The notes beneath the pieces were generated by a model, which was given only the letters and a program-made list of their open reading frames with translations, was not told the origin of the DNA and ran no database searches. Source: Mycteria americana (Eukaryota; Chordata; Aves; Ciconiiformes; Ciconiidae). Taken from it: DNA of 64,000 bases. Below, one piece after another: positions 37,018-48,667 of the stretch. The translations under genes and the position numbers were made by a program. Each line of letters begins with the position of its first letter. The stretch's first letter is position 1. Where the stretch lies: positions 77,915,635-77,979,634 of the forward strand of contig NC_134365.1 in the NCBI RefSeq assembly GCF_035582795.1, read 5' to 3'.

Positions 37018-37130
37018 TTATAAATAAAAATCAAATGTGAGGTCACATTTTCCCATCTTCTGTTTATAAACTAAATCAAATTTCTCATTCATTGAAACAG
37101 TGAAGATGTCTTTCCATAGCCCAACTCGTC
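37018..37130 (-). CDS. SULT4A1: SULT4A1 exon 7, C-terminal coding exon
   Basis: The last coding exon of sulfotransferase 4A1, 113 nt from acceptor TGTGTTTCAG to the TAA stop at 37018-37020. It completes Gly248 and encodes residues 249-284: RVGLWKDIFTVSMNEKFDLV, then Tyr-Lys-Gln-Lys-Met through the C-terminal Phe-Tyr-Leu. The segment holds Lys254-x3-Thr258-Val259-x3-Glu263, the KxxxTVxxxE dimerisation motif of cytosolic sulfotransferases. The 3'-phosphate-binding Arg-Lys-Gly-x-x-Gly of other SULTs is replaced by Arg-Gly-Arg-Val-Gly, as known for SULT4A1. SULT4A1 is a brain-specific cytosolic orphan with no established substrate. The match to the human sequence is nearly complete. Confidence 0.97.
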
Positions 37131-40100
37131 CTGAAACACAGAGAAGGAACACAAGTCAGAGAGCAGACATAACAGGACACCAAATATCTACAGTCTAATT
37201 GTGCAGGGCACGAAGTATCATCTGTGAGATGCTAATCAGTCTTAGCTTTCATTGAAAGCTCAACAAGACCTAAGGCTGTTCACTGTCTTACCCAATTCCC
37301 CTGCTACAACCCTTGCAAAGCCTTAAAATAAGTACCATACACCTTGTCATCTGCACCAGGCAAGTATTATACAGGAATAATTCAGGTTTTTGTGAGATTT
37401 TGCCCTAGCCTTAATCAGAAATTAATACAGATTTTGGTTTGGGTGTTCATTTAAAAGTGGATTTCTGGTTTCAGTACAAACTATGGCTGTTTAATAATTC
37501 CAACAGCTAACAACAATACACTTCAAAATTACTTCAGCATACACTGGCTAGAGAACGAGCCAGAAGGTACATGGAATGCAGAGTATTGAACTGATTACAG
37601 AATTCCGATTATTGAGATGTAATATTATCATTACTAATTTATATTATTTTTGTTTGAAGATAAGTTCAACAGATGAATTTATGTTTCTCAATATGGAGAG
37701 AATTATTTGTTAACTGTGAGTGCCTAGATTATATCTATAGAAGAGAACAAGTGCCATGTACCCAGTTTGTGCCATTTAAATAGTAATCTTGTACACAAGG
37801 AATAGGAAGCTTTTGGTGGATGCAATATGACACCGAACACTTTTTCCTTGTATGGAGTATTCTTCTGCCCTACTGAACCCAACTAGTAACATAACCTGAT
37901 GACACTGCTGAACCCACCAGTCAAAGGCTGCAGCCCCCCTTAACTACTGTTTCACTGCAGTCCCAACATTAATTAACTCAAAAGTCAGCCAGGGTTACTT
38001 GTTGGCGAATAAGCCCCATGCAGTAACCAGACTAAGAGGCCCAATTCTCTTCTCATTTATATTGGATATAAATAAAGACAAAATCCAGGCTTGTTCAACT
38101 GGAATAAATGAAAGGAGAATTGGGACTGTGCTACTAGAGAGTTTAATCATAACAGCAAGAACAAAACTACATGCAGGGAGCTTAATTATGCATTTGATGC
38201 GTAAGAAGAATACCCATTTAATTTAATTACCATTGCTTTTATGCAGCAACTATAATTGAGTCCAAAGACAAAACTGTCTGAAACATCTACAAATTACATA
38301 TGAACATGATGGTGTAGTATGTGTGGCAAGGGCCGTTTTATGAAACCAGGATTTTCCTATAACTCCTGAAAGTATGATAATGTTCTGGTTTGTTTTCAGG
38401 ATCCAAAGATCAAAAGAACCTGAAACTGACTGAAAATGCATCATTTATTGTTTTCACCAAATTTCTCCTGTATCAAAAAAAAAAACCATTAAGAAAACAT
38501 CTGATACTGATTTCAATTTTGCTCTGGCAACTATAATTCCATAAAGTACAGCATGAAACATAAAAGCCTGAATTTCCCTTTCAATAACAATAATAAAACA
38601 TTTTCTTCCTCTGCATGGGAAAGATAAGCCTCTTATTTCTGAATCTCCCTAACAACATGTATGGACAAATGACAAGTTTTATAAAGGACATATGCAGTGG
38701 ATTATCTGTAACTTTTTTTTTTACCACATGAATTGAGAGCTTGTCAAAAAGTCACCCACCTGGTTTATGATTTGAATCATGCAACTGTGTAAATTATGAT
38801 GTGATAAGAGTCAAATATAAGTAACATATCTAATCATTGTTCTGCTTTCACAGCAGCTCAGGGTTATCTTCAGAGTAAAGATCAATGTGCTAAAAGAAAA
38901 AAAAATGAAGAACCAAAATAAAGCAAAATAATAAAGTAAATGTAACTAATGACAAATTAAAAAATATTTGAAACAAATTACAGTAAGCCGTCATGTTATT
39001 GCCACCATTCTTTGTCACAGAAACAAACAGAGAAGGAACAAAGCACTGTTAATGAAGCTGCATTCTGAAGTAACAAAATATTGTAAAAGCCAGAGACAGC
39101 AAACAAAAGAAATTCAAAATAAGGATATTTTTAATAAAAAGCACACAGTGAACAAATGACAAAATATTACATTAACTGCTGTAGCTCCCTTCCTTCTTTA
39201 TTACAAAATGGAGGCTTCTTTTTGAAAGATTTGTAGACAGTATAAATAAGAGGCTCTGACCCTTGACTGGGGGTTTGCAGGCTCCACTACAGAACAATGA
39301 ACACTAACACCATGTACAGAACGGTGCATGCAGCACAAGTGGGTATCACCCTGTTTATCTGGATGGAGGTGAACTGGCCAGCAGAGACAGTAGTTGACCT
39401 TTCTGCCTGTGGAAGGTCTCACCAGCAGCTCTGTTCTCTTCTCTTGTATTACAACCTCACCTTTCTTTCACAACCGCCTTTCTGGCTTTCACTGGACAAG
39501 GAGGGGAGATTTGGGCTGTGCAAAGCCATGTAGCAGTGCTGCTGCTCCACAGATCTCCAGATCGTGGAGGTTAGGAACAAACCTAGGGTTTTGTGTTACT
39601 TCATGCAAGTCAATGGAGGAGAACACAGCTCTGTTGTTTGTGAAACCTTGCACTGACACAGAACACTTTAATCAAGGCCCTCAGGATGTCTTACCAAACT
39701 CATTATTTTGTGATCTTGTCTTCATAGCAGAGAAGTGGGTTGGTAATCAGTTAGGCAACATGCCATAAAATCCTACTGCAAATGAGATGGTCTGTTGTTT
39801 TCACACAAGATACAAGTTGTATTACATGCTGAATTTTCAGTTTGAAGTAGTAAGGGGAGGTAGGATGGGACCTTGAAAGCAAGATAACTAAGAGCAGGAA
39901 AACACACCATTCAGCGGAGACTCTACCAGAAACTACAAACTCCTTTGTCTTCACCAGAATTTTACCTCAAGCCAGCAAACTTGAGATATTTATTTCAAGA
40001 AGTCATCATTTACCATAAGTGAACTGGGGCAAAAAGAGGTGCCGTATCACAGTTATGATGGAGAACTGCCCATAGGAATCTGGTTTCCAGGTCCTACTGT

Positions 40101-41683
40101 AATAACTGGAGTCTATAGCCCCTCCATAACATACTAAGAGCCCTTCCATACCAGGTGTGCAAAGTCACAGATAAAAGCAAGGAGGTGTGAGCAATGGCTT
40201 TTTTCCAAGTATGACATTCTGAAATGTTTGTGCCAACATACAAACAGGACAAGTTATCCTGGGTCAGTTACTCTGACGATAGTCTGAGCTGAGTAATGGA
40301 AAACTTGCATAAGGCTCTGCCAAGAAAGACACAAAGGTAGTATAGAATACCAGTGAACCTGCTTTCATGGGAAAGCAAACTTGCTCTCAAACAAACCTGA
40401 CTGAGTGTTGGTAAGATTACGGTTTGACTGATTAAAGGTGAATGCAAAGATACAATAGACTTGTGCAAGGCATGTGATTTTAGTGTTTTTTATTAGAACT
40501 ATAAAATGTCAACAAAATGCATGATAAATGAATAAACAACTGGCTAACTCAAAATTAGTAGTCAAGGACTGACTATATTCGGTATTTTTATCAGAGATTT
40601 GAAAATAATTATAAAAGTTACAGCTGATAAAATCTGCAGATAACAAGAAGGTTGGCTGAGAGAGGTAGTATGGAAAGAGCTCCTACACAGAAATGTAAGA
40701 ACAAAGTATTCAGGTCATGCTCCCTGAGAAAGGGACAAGAACCTGCAAATTAGTTCCTCTGAAAAGACTTTGTGGTCATGATAAATGACACATGCTTCAT
40801 GTATGATGCTGTAGCAAAAAGTGCTAATGTGGCCACAGATGGACAAACAAGGGAGATGGGGAGAGAAAGTTCCAGTTAAAACTGGATTAAATCAGTGGAT
40901 CAAGTGATTTTATGTCTGGATAAGGCATTTGTGAGGCTGACACAGGAATTCTCCATCTTGATCTTATGCCCTCATTTTTAAAAAGAATTGTTAAGTGCTG
41001 TAAAGCAGCCTACAGAAAATAATTTGAGGGAGACTTACTGAGGTCACTCTTTTATGCTTATCAGAAGGAAGACTGAGAAAGGACTTCATTTCTTGACATT
41101 ATCAAAGGGCAGATATATCAGCAGTTTAAAGGGCACTTCAGGTTCCAAGAGAAAGACCTCACCAGAATAAACATCTAGAAGCTAAACACATTTTAAACAG
41201 CTGAGGTAGACAATGACAAGAAAACGCTCAAAGGAAAACTACAGCTCCTTGTCATTTGGTGCCTTCAAATTAGAATTATCTGCTATTGTAGAAAATCTGG
41301 TATATTTAAACACAAGGGCTTAGGCCAGGATAAACTGCATTAAGTTGTGTGGGCTTTGACATGCCAAAGGTCAGAAGTGATGCAGTCTTCTCAGCATTCA
41401 TAGCTCAATCCATTGAAGTAAGCCAAAGACTCTCTGTACAGAGTGGTTTGCATGGTGTTGAATATACACTGTTGATTATGGATGTTTCCATCCTTTTTAG
41501 TCACTTCTACCTAACTTTATTTCAAAACAAACCAACCCCAAAATTGCACCAACAGTCAGTTTCCTCCCATCATTTACACAGCAATATTTTGCCAACTTCT
41601 TAACACATCCTGGAGGTTACCAAGTTGTCAGTTGCTTCTTGCAACTTCCACAATAAGAGTTTTACTGTGGGTTTTAAACATAC
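37131..41683 (-). other. SULT4A1: SULT4A1 intron 6, about 4.6 kb
   Basis: Bounded by the exon 6 donor GTATGT and the exon 7 acceptor. AT-rich, with no exon or gene on either strand. The stretch from about 40570 to 41250 looks like a very old CR1 copy and is listed separately. Confidence 0.85.
40570..41250 (+). repeat. Degenerate ancient CR1-like LINE
   Basis: Although riddled with stops and indels, the plus strand keeps the order of CR1 reverse-transcriptase landmarks. A 'tatcagagatttg...ataaaagttacagctgataaaatctgcagataac' stretch corresponds to the Phe-Ala-Asp-Asp region. Next comes 'gatgctgtagcaaaaagtgctaatgtgg', then a 'gaggtcactctt' segment as in the C-terminal domain. Boundaries are approximate and the subfamily cannot be named by eye. 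Confidence 0.5.
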
Positions 41684-41822
41684 CCCTGCCAACAGGAAGT
41701 GCTTCTGCATTACAGCACTGATCAATGAGTTGATGGCAGTGTTCCATCATGGATTCCAACTGTGCTTTGTCATAAGAAACTCCTAAGAACCTCACCAGTT
41801 GCTCAACCATTGTTGCTAGGTC
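41684..41822 (-). CDS. SULT4A1: SULT4A1 exon 6
   Basis: A 139-nt exon from acceptor TCTTACAG to donor GTATGT. It is in phase 0 and leaves one base over. It encodes residues 202-247: DLATMVEQLVRFLGVSYDKA, then QLESMMEHCHQLIDQCCNAE and Ala-Leu-Pro-Val-Gly-Arg. Human differs at a handful of positions (for example Val/Ala near 204 and 211). This part forms the helices that follow the catalytic core in the SULT fold. The donor splits the Gly248 codon that exon 7 completes. Confidence 0.97.
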
Positions 41823-43311
41823 CTGTAAGAGAATATTTTAAAATAGTTTATTTCACAATATTTTAAATGACCTTTTTAATGAGTTTAAATATTTCAAAAT
41901 AGTTATATTCTGATGAGTGGGAAAAATACAAATGCAGAAGTTGTAGAAACACCCTTGTCTTAAAATTTTGCCACCTTCCAATTTGCTGAAAATAAACACA
42001 CTCCAAGCAATTAGGGTAAGACAGGTCAGCAGAGAACACGGTCATGTAAGCTCGCCTCTTCAAGTATTAGAATGGGGAACTGCAAAGTAATTGTGATGCT
42101 TCCCACCTGAGACAACACCACATCCTTAACTGATCACTTTGGAATACGAGTGTATTTTGGAGGAATTAAAACTTACTTTGATTTTGATCTTGGTGAAATA
42201 AATGACTACAAATGTTAGAACAGCCCTTCCTTCATTGTTAGCTTCTGAGACTGCATTCATGTAGATGGAAAGAATCTAGTGACATGGCCTCTGAGAATAA
42301 GCAGTCATTTATTTATATATCCAGAACTCCAGGGTTCCTCAGGATGAGTAAGACTTCTGGAGTTGCAAGGACAAAACAGCAATGTTTATCAGGAAGCAGA
42401 AAGATACTGTGAGGCCACCAGCTTTCAGCAACATCCATCAGTGAGCACAGCTAGGAATATACCATTATTCAAAACCATGGGTCTGAAATAATTTCTACTA
42501 AACTTTTAAAACTATTCTGATAGTATTACATCTTCTTTTAGCACCCCACTCCATCGGACAGCTCAGTAAAGCTGAAATAATTTACTCAGCTTTATTGAGT
42601 TCTACCCTGATTTTGCCTTTTTGTAGGTTTAGAGATAGGAGCTGGGTTTTTCTTATGTTTGCTATGTTTCCTATGTTTCCTCTGTTTCCTTTTCCAGTCA
42701 GATAAACATTTTGAAGTATTTTCATTAATTCTCAAAAATATGTTATTGCAAGAGGAAATGGAAACCAATGTTCTATGTAGTATTTCCAATAAATATCTGA
42801 TTACAAATAGGTTTTTTAGGATTTATTAGCCAGCATACTGTAAGGACCCAATAATTATGTTCACCTTATGCTACATGATCATCACTAATTGTTTTCAACA
42901 TTGTTTCACAGAAGACAGTAAGAACAACCAAATGATTAGAATAAATGCCAAATATATAGGACAAAACACTGATGATATACTTTTTTTCCTCATTGATACA
43001 GCACACATGGCAAGACATTTCTTTTAAATGAATGCCCAGGGCTGAGTGTAGAAAGCACTGAACCGTTACACATCTCTGCCTTCTCTGCAAGTAGTTTAGT
43101 GCCTATGGAGGCAGGCAGATTTCCGAGTAAATTACTAGGTTTATGAAAGTGCTGAAAGTCCATAGAAACTATTGAATGTCAGTGCTTTAAAAACGGTATC
43201 AGACATTAGGGAGCCCAATATGGATATAAGAAGCAAATTTTGTACTTTATGTATTTTAAACACTATGATGCTAAACATAATTAAAATACCTTTTTGCTAC
43301 ATCTAACCTAC
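41823..43311 (-). other. SULT4A1: SULT4A1 intron 5, about 1.5 kb
   Basis: An AT-rich intron with donor GTAGGT and acceptor TCTTACAG. No repeat or further exon was recognised. A short imperfect tandem of 'ctatgtttcct' type lies near 42660. Confidence 0.85.
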
Positions 43312-43406
43312 CTTATGCATATCTTCATACTTGAGAAAAAGTACATTGGCATCCATGTGATGTTCCCAAAACTCTTGCACATGTTCAAACCACGAACCAT
43401 ATCCTA
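43312..43406 (-). CDS. SULT4A1: SULT4A1 exon 5
   Basis: A 95-nt exon, the length this exon has across cytosolic SULT genes. Acceptor TTTGTAG lies above 43406 and donor GTAGGT below 43312. The first two bases complete Leu170 with the T left by exon 4. It then encodes GYGSWFEHVQEFWEHHMDAN, Val-Leu-Phe-Leu and KYEDMHK, residues 171-201. The Gly-Ser-Trp-Phe-x-His and Lys-Tyr-Glu-Asp-Met blocks are conserved throughout the family. His and Ala replace Arg and Ser of human near residues 186 and 189. Confidence 0.97.
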
Positions 43407-46400
43407 CTACAAAGACATTATGATTGGCATGAGGAAAATGAACACTTTTGTTATTAAGCTGTTTCCAAAAGGAAAAAAAGGAGAAAAATAAATTAACTGG
43501 AGTGGTTCATAGCCCCAGGAGAACAATGTCTGGTTTTGACCCATTGCCACGCACAGCAAGGAACTTAATTAAAAAAGGGGGTTTTTAATCAGTTTGGAAT
43601 ATTCAAAAGAACTAACTTACCATAAAGATAAAATGTTCAACTGAAAATGCCACCATATTTCATGGTGGACCTCTTGGAGCTCAGTATTAATAACACCTGA
43701 CTATTCAAAGCCGTTTATAAACAGTCTTGAATGAGCCAAATGAGCCAAAATAAAAATTACATGGATAGCTTTGCAGAAGGTAAATTTCCAGTGGCTCCAA
43801 CCTGTGTGAATTCCTGCAATTAACATATCACACTGCAGCTTCCTTCACTTAGAAGCTAGATACAGCATTCGTGGGAAGTTCCACAGAGCAACCTCTATTA
43901 CGGACAAATAATTGCTAACAACCATTGTCCTTTCTTAATTAAACGAGTATTGAGGAAACAGACCTATAAAGATGCTTCATGGTCATTTCCAAAAACGTAA
44001 AATGTACTAAAAGAATATTCTATTTATCATTACATCTTTTGCCCCTGCGCTAAAATCTAAGACCTATTCTCTTCTATTGTTATTTTCTGAACACCTCCAC
44101 ACAACTTCTGTAGATATGCCAGAACACAGTTTCAGTTATACTGTTATCAGTTATCTCAATTACACAATAAATCCAGACTACAAAGAGATGCTCATGAGGT
44201 GTTGAGTGCTCCCGAAAGCTTACAGTGAAGTGATGGGGTACTTCCCATATATCACAAGTTCTGAGCAGGCCCAGCGTGCAGGGTTACCAGTGATGAAAAG
44301 CTTATGCCTCCTACCTCCTGCGTGCCACCAGCAGCTTGTCTTCAGTTCCCCATATCTGCTGCGTGGGGTTTAGGACTTGAAGAGAAGCTGGGGTGCTACA
44401 CTGGTAGGGCCTGTGCTCCCAACACTGCTGAGGCAGTGGTTACTGGAAGTCTTAACCCTCCACCCCAAACTTTCCTCCTTCGTTTTTCACTTCTCCAAAG
44501 TCCACATTTTCACTGATTTCAGTGCACTGATTTCAGTCAATTTATGTGTGTCTAGCAGAGGTTCAGACACCACTATTTATTATCTAGAGAATGTCTTTTG
44601 CTGCCAATATTACCAGAAAGACAATCCAAACAGAAATGCATTCTGCATATTTCTTTGTTACCAGTGATAAGTTCCCCCATAAGTACTTTAGATAATCAAG
44701 GCAGGAGTTAAGCAAATATGGTCAGCCGTTTTCACATTCTTTCCCAATTTTTTTTTTTGGTCAATTTTATCTTTTCAGCAAAGCAGCTATAGAAAAATAT
44801 GAAACTTCTTAGTTTTGTATTTTGAAGCCACCTTTTCCCTTTGAAAAATAATTGTTTAATTTTGGTAACTGGAACATTTTCAGTGGACAAAGAGGTCAGT
44901 TTCATAGGAAAATTATCTTAATCAGCTGACTCATTTTCAATTTTTATAAAAGTATTGGAAAAATTCCATTTTTGTAATTCCCATTCCATACAGCCCTAAA
45001 GAAATTCATGCATGAAACTAACACAGCAGTCAAGCAAAAAGCATTCCTAGCTGCTCTTAATGGTACAGGGCAAGAATCTATTAAGATTATGTTAGCAGAG
45101 TTTACCTATGCTTTATGTAAGAAACTCCCTTAAGCTTTAGAGGATAATGCCAAAGAACTAGCACATTCAAGACTAATCCCTATTCAAGTGTATGCTTTCA
45201 AATAATATAGCTAACATGCACTGAATTTGTTTCAAGATGGTCAGGTATAAGGAGGGGTAAAAAGAGTGGGATTGTGTCATTTGGGTTCAGTGCTTCTCTC
45301 TCTAGCAGTACTTTGACTTCTCACAAAGGGTTTTTTTGCCGCTGCATTGCTTCCATGAGATGCAAACATTTAGCTAAATGCTAAATTTCCTGTATTACAA
45401 AACACTCCATTCGCACAATTACGGACACAGAACATGCTGTGATGTTTTACTGACTCTGGGAGGTTGTGATAAACCAGCTAGCTGCTACAAGATGAAGATA
45501 TAAATAACCTTTGGGATACTTATATGAAGAATACAGAACCTTCCTCCTATCTTAGAAGACTGTCTGAGGTGTCTTTCATATGTCTCCAGTCTAGAAGTTC
45601 CTGATCATGGGCTACAGACAAACATCCCATTCTCAGGGAATGCAAAAGAAAAAGCTGAAGGTGGGCTGGAGTGGAAGGAGAGCATTTACCCTCCCTGCAC
45701 AAACTTGCAGGAGAAAGTAGGAAAGGTTTTTAAGGCTTGTTAAATAACCTCCACTGGTAGGCTTTTACTTTTTTCTTCCCTTTAGTATTATATAGCTCCT
45801 CTACCATCAACTCCTCCAAATACTAGTTTGAAGGAAAGTTTGCTGGAAAGTTCGCTGGATCTAGAGGAGATCGTGCTCTCAGAGCACAAGGTACCTGGTG
45901 AATTCTTAGTCTCACATTAAGGTATCATAGAGAAGATTTTGTAGAGAAATAGAAGGTGGTAAAAAATTTTTCTCTTCCTAGCTAGAAAGTGTGGCAATCC
46001 ATTGGCAAAAAGCCCAGTGGCAGCCAGTTATGCGAGAACATCGGGCTCGTCCTCCCTGTAAGTTTACTGAGCTAGTGCAATGGAGCTACTTAAGGCAGTG
46101 CAGTCTGAGTAGGAACACAGTGGGTGGGTGTGTCATGAAACAGCCCTCGCTCAAAGGAGTTACTGGGTGAGCAGCTGATGAGTTGTTGTAAAGCAGGTTA
46201 TTATATTCTCATTATAAAGGTGTATTTTTCAGACAGTAGCAGCCTGCAACTGCCTTCTTACAAGGGATCACTTCGACTTACTGATGTACTCCAATCTCAC
46301 GCAAACCAGCGATTTTTGTGCGTTAACTGGTATTTCACAAGGGACAAACCTTAAGTTTTTAGATGAAATAAAAATATTAAAGGAATTACCAGGGAAAAAA

Positions 46401-46784
46401 AACCTTGAGGAACAAAAAGACTCTTGAGAAGTAGCTAACAGTGAGGTACAACTGAAATCAAATGATGCTGGGAGTATTTACCACTTTTCACAAGGTACCT
46501 GATACCTTGCAAACTGAGTTTTAGAAGAGTAGACCAGAGTTTTGCCTGAGCTAAGTGGAACACTGCTGAGCCCATGGGGTCAAAGATTGTAAGGCAATTA
46601 TTTACAAGGCATGGCCATAGTTTGCATGGACAAATCTAAGTCCACGCAGCACTATCTGTAGCAACCTCCTCGCTGTATATGCAAAACAAATGCACCTTTA
46701 TCCAGTTCATTTCTGTACTTGCAGAAGGAATGCAGAGATGAAAATAAATGTGTAACAGCGTGTGCAGAGAGAACAGCTCCTTAC
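43407..46784 (-). other. SULT4A1: SULT4A1 intron 4, about 3.4 kb
   Basis: From donor GTAAGG to acceptor TTTGTAG. No coding sequence was recognised. Short open frames such as 44304-44667 on the plus strand show no domain. Confidence 0.85.
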
Positions 46785-46911
46785 ACTTGTCATTCATAAA
46801 CCTTCTGCAGAACTCCTGAAATGTTCCTCTGTAGCTCATGGTCCTTAGGGAGCGGTGAAACTGGTAATAAGACACCACCAGGTCTTTGGGGTTGCGAGCC
46901 ATGTATATTAC
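46785..46911 (-). CDS. SULT4A1: SULT4A1 exon 4, PAPS-binding segment
   Basis: A 127-nt exon, again a family-typical length, between acceptor GTCATAG and donor GTAAGG. It begins in phase 0 and encodes residues 128-169: VIYMARNPKDLVVSYYQFHR, then SLRTMSYRGTFQEFCRRFMN and Asp-Lys, plus the first base of Leu170. Arg133 and Ser141 correspond to the residues that bind the 3'-phosphate of PAPS in active sulfotransferases. The sequence appears identical to human here as far as I can recall. Confidence 0.98.
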
Positions 46912-47034
46912 CTATGACGAGGGGGGGGAAAAAAAAATCATCTTAATGAAAGCTTTTGCCCACCCCGTTTCCCAAAGCACTTAAACAACTGCTGCCAATA
47001 TACTTAAACAAACATGATTTCATTTCATTTTTAC
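46912..47034 (-). other. SULT4A1: SULT4A1 intron 3, very short
   Basis: An intron of only 123 bp between exons 3 and 4, with donor GTAAAA and acceptor GTCATAG. It contains a G9 run followed by an A-rich tract near 46921-46937 (C-rich on the coding strand). Confidence 0.92.
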
Positions 47035-47115
47035 CTTTGAATTGCCATTATGGAGGTCCGAAGGCAAAAACCGATATGGTAGATGGCTTTTTATGAGGCG
47101 AGGAGATGTCAGTTC
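47035..47115 (-). CDS. SULT4A1: SULT4A1 exon 3 with the catalytic histidine position
   Basis: An 81-nt, phase-0 exon of exactly 27 codons (residues 101-127): ELTSPRLIKSHLPYRFLPSD, then LHNGNSK. The acceptor is TTTATTTTAG and the donor GTAAAA. His111 in Lys-Ser-His-Leu-Pro is the catalytic base position of the SULT family. Asn for Asp near residue 125 is the main difference from human. Confidence 0.98.
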
Positions 47116-48536
47116 CTAAAATAAAGCAGACAAACATTTCTTATTGTGCATTAGTTTTTGGCACATCCTGAGCTGTCCTGAACTGTCATACTTGAAGCCC
47201 TTTACTATACTGAGTCACATTCACAAATTCACTTCTTAAATTAATAGGGGTCTGGGTCTAGAAATTAGGTCAGGGAGTTACATCTGTTTTTTAAATATCG
47301 AAAGGCTGGATAACGTGTTGGGGATTTTTGTTGGGTTTTTCCACCCTTTGTTTTCAAAGTACTTCCATTTGTAGGACCTTCTCAGGAAGAGAGTGTAACA
47401 GTTGAAGATTCTTAGTATCAAACTAACTTTTTTTCGAGTGATGCTTCCACTAAGATTCCTTGAAAAAGTATTAGAAGCTCTGAAAACCCTACCCCTAACT
47501 TCTTCACTCTTTTTACTCTTGCAATGTATTTTATCCTCAGAATTAGGCCCAGACAATCCAAAGGTTTATCTGAGTGTGTGAACATCTTTCAAACAGATTA
47601 TTTTTCTATAATTTGAGACAAAATTGTCTTATGACACAAATCATCTTCCAGTAGTTAAAAACTGCATAAATCCATATTGGATCAAGTTCCTAGCACATAG
47701 TATAGGTAACAACGTGCAATCTCAAACTAAACCTCTCACTATTGCCACCACTTATTTGAATCAAGGTAGCACTGATGTCTCATCGGACTAGGCGTCACAC
47801 AGATGAAAGAAAAGCAACCTCTGACCCCTAAATACTCTCAGCCTAAGGTAGGCTGATGCTGCACTTGTCATTGACCAGAAGCAGCTTAAATCTATCCGTG
47901 CCAGCCTTAGGTAGCTCAATTCAACAAGCACTGTAGCTGTTATAGGATGGAGCCCAGTATTTTGCCTAATCATTCCAAGATATGCCTATATCAGAAGTAG
48001 TTACAGCAATGACAAGATCACACTTATATGCCATGCCACTAGTTTCTGAGTGATTCTTAATAGTGTGGAAGTAATTTCATGCAGAATATTCCAAACTCCT
48101 CAAAATACACCAACAGAGTCTATAGATCCACAGATCCTGGGTATCTAAGGATTTAGATGTGTAAATACAGAGCCGTGGGTCTACAGATCCATAGATCTCT
48201 GTATTTGTAGTTCCTCTTTTGCAAATTCAGGGAAGGGATCAAAGCAAATTTGCCTCATTTGGGCAGCTTCTGTTTACATAGGCAAGGGAGGCCTGGAACT
48301 TTTATTCAGAAAACCCACTGCCAAGATATTTAGGACATGGAGAAACATCTAAAGCATTAAATAGAGTATAATAAAAGCAATTTAAAATAACCTAATAATA
48401 CTCTGAATCATTCCAACAAACTGAGCAAGTCCAGTGATGAAAAGGACAAGGACACAGGATGAAATAAAGTGATAAATATGGAACCGAGGAAAAAGATATC
48501 TAAATGCTGAAAGACTTTCTTTGCAATAAATTGTAC
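47116..48536 (-). other. SULT4A1: SULT4A1 intron 2, about 1.4 kb
   Basis: From donor GTACAA to acceptor TTTATTTTAG. No gene or named repeat. At about 48120-48210 a cluster of 'ctayagatcc' copies and an inverted pair AAATACAGAG / CTCTGTATTT form a small repetitive patch. Confidence 0.85.
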
Positions 48537-48667
48537 CTTGATGATGTCCAGACCAGGCTGAGGGTACTCTAGGACTGGAAGTTGTTCATCTATATTCATT
48601 AGTCCAATCTCATCTGGATCAGCTCCCTGACTCACTAGATATACCACTTCCTGTAGCAAGCCTGTGC
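48537..48667 (-). CDS. SULT4A1: SULT4A1 exon 2
   Basis: A 131-nt exon with acceptor TTTATGCAG and donor GTACAA. Two bases complete Gly57 and the exon encodes to Lys100: TGLLQEVVYLVSQGADPDEI, GLMNIDEQLPVLEYPQPGLD and Ile-Ile-Lys. This is the end of the 5'-phosphosulfate-binding loop and the following helix. Residue 59 is Gly (codon GGC); I recall Ser there in human SULT4A1 and Thr in most SULTs. Exons 2-7 together give 686 nt, or 228 residues counting the split Gly57, which is the exact length from Gly57 to the end of the 284-residue human protein. Confidence 0.97.
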
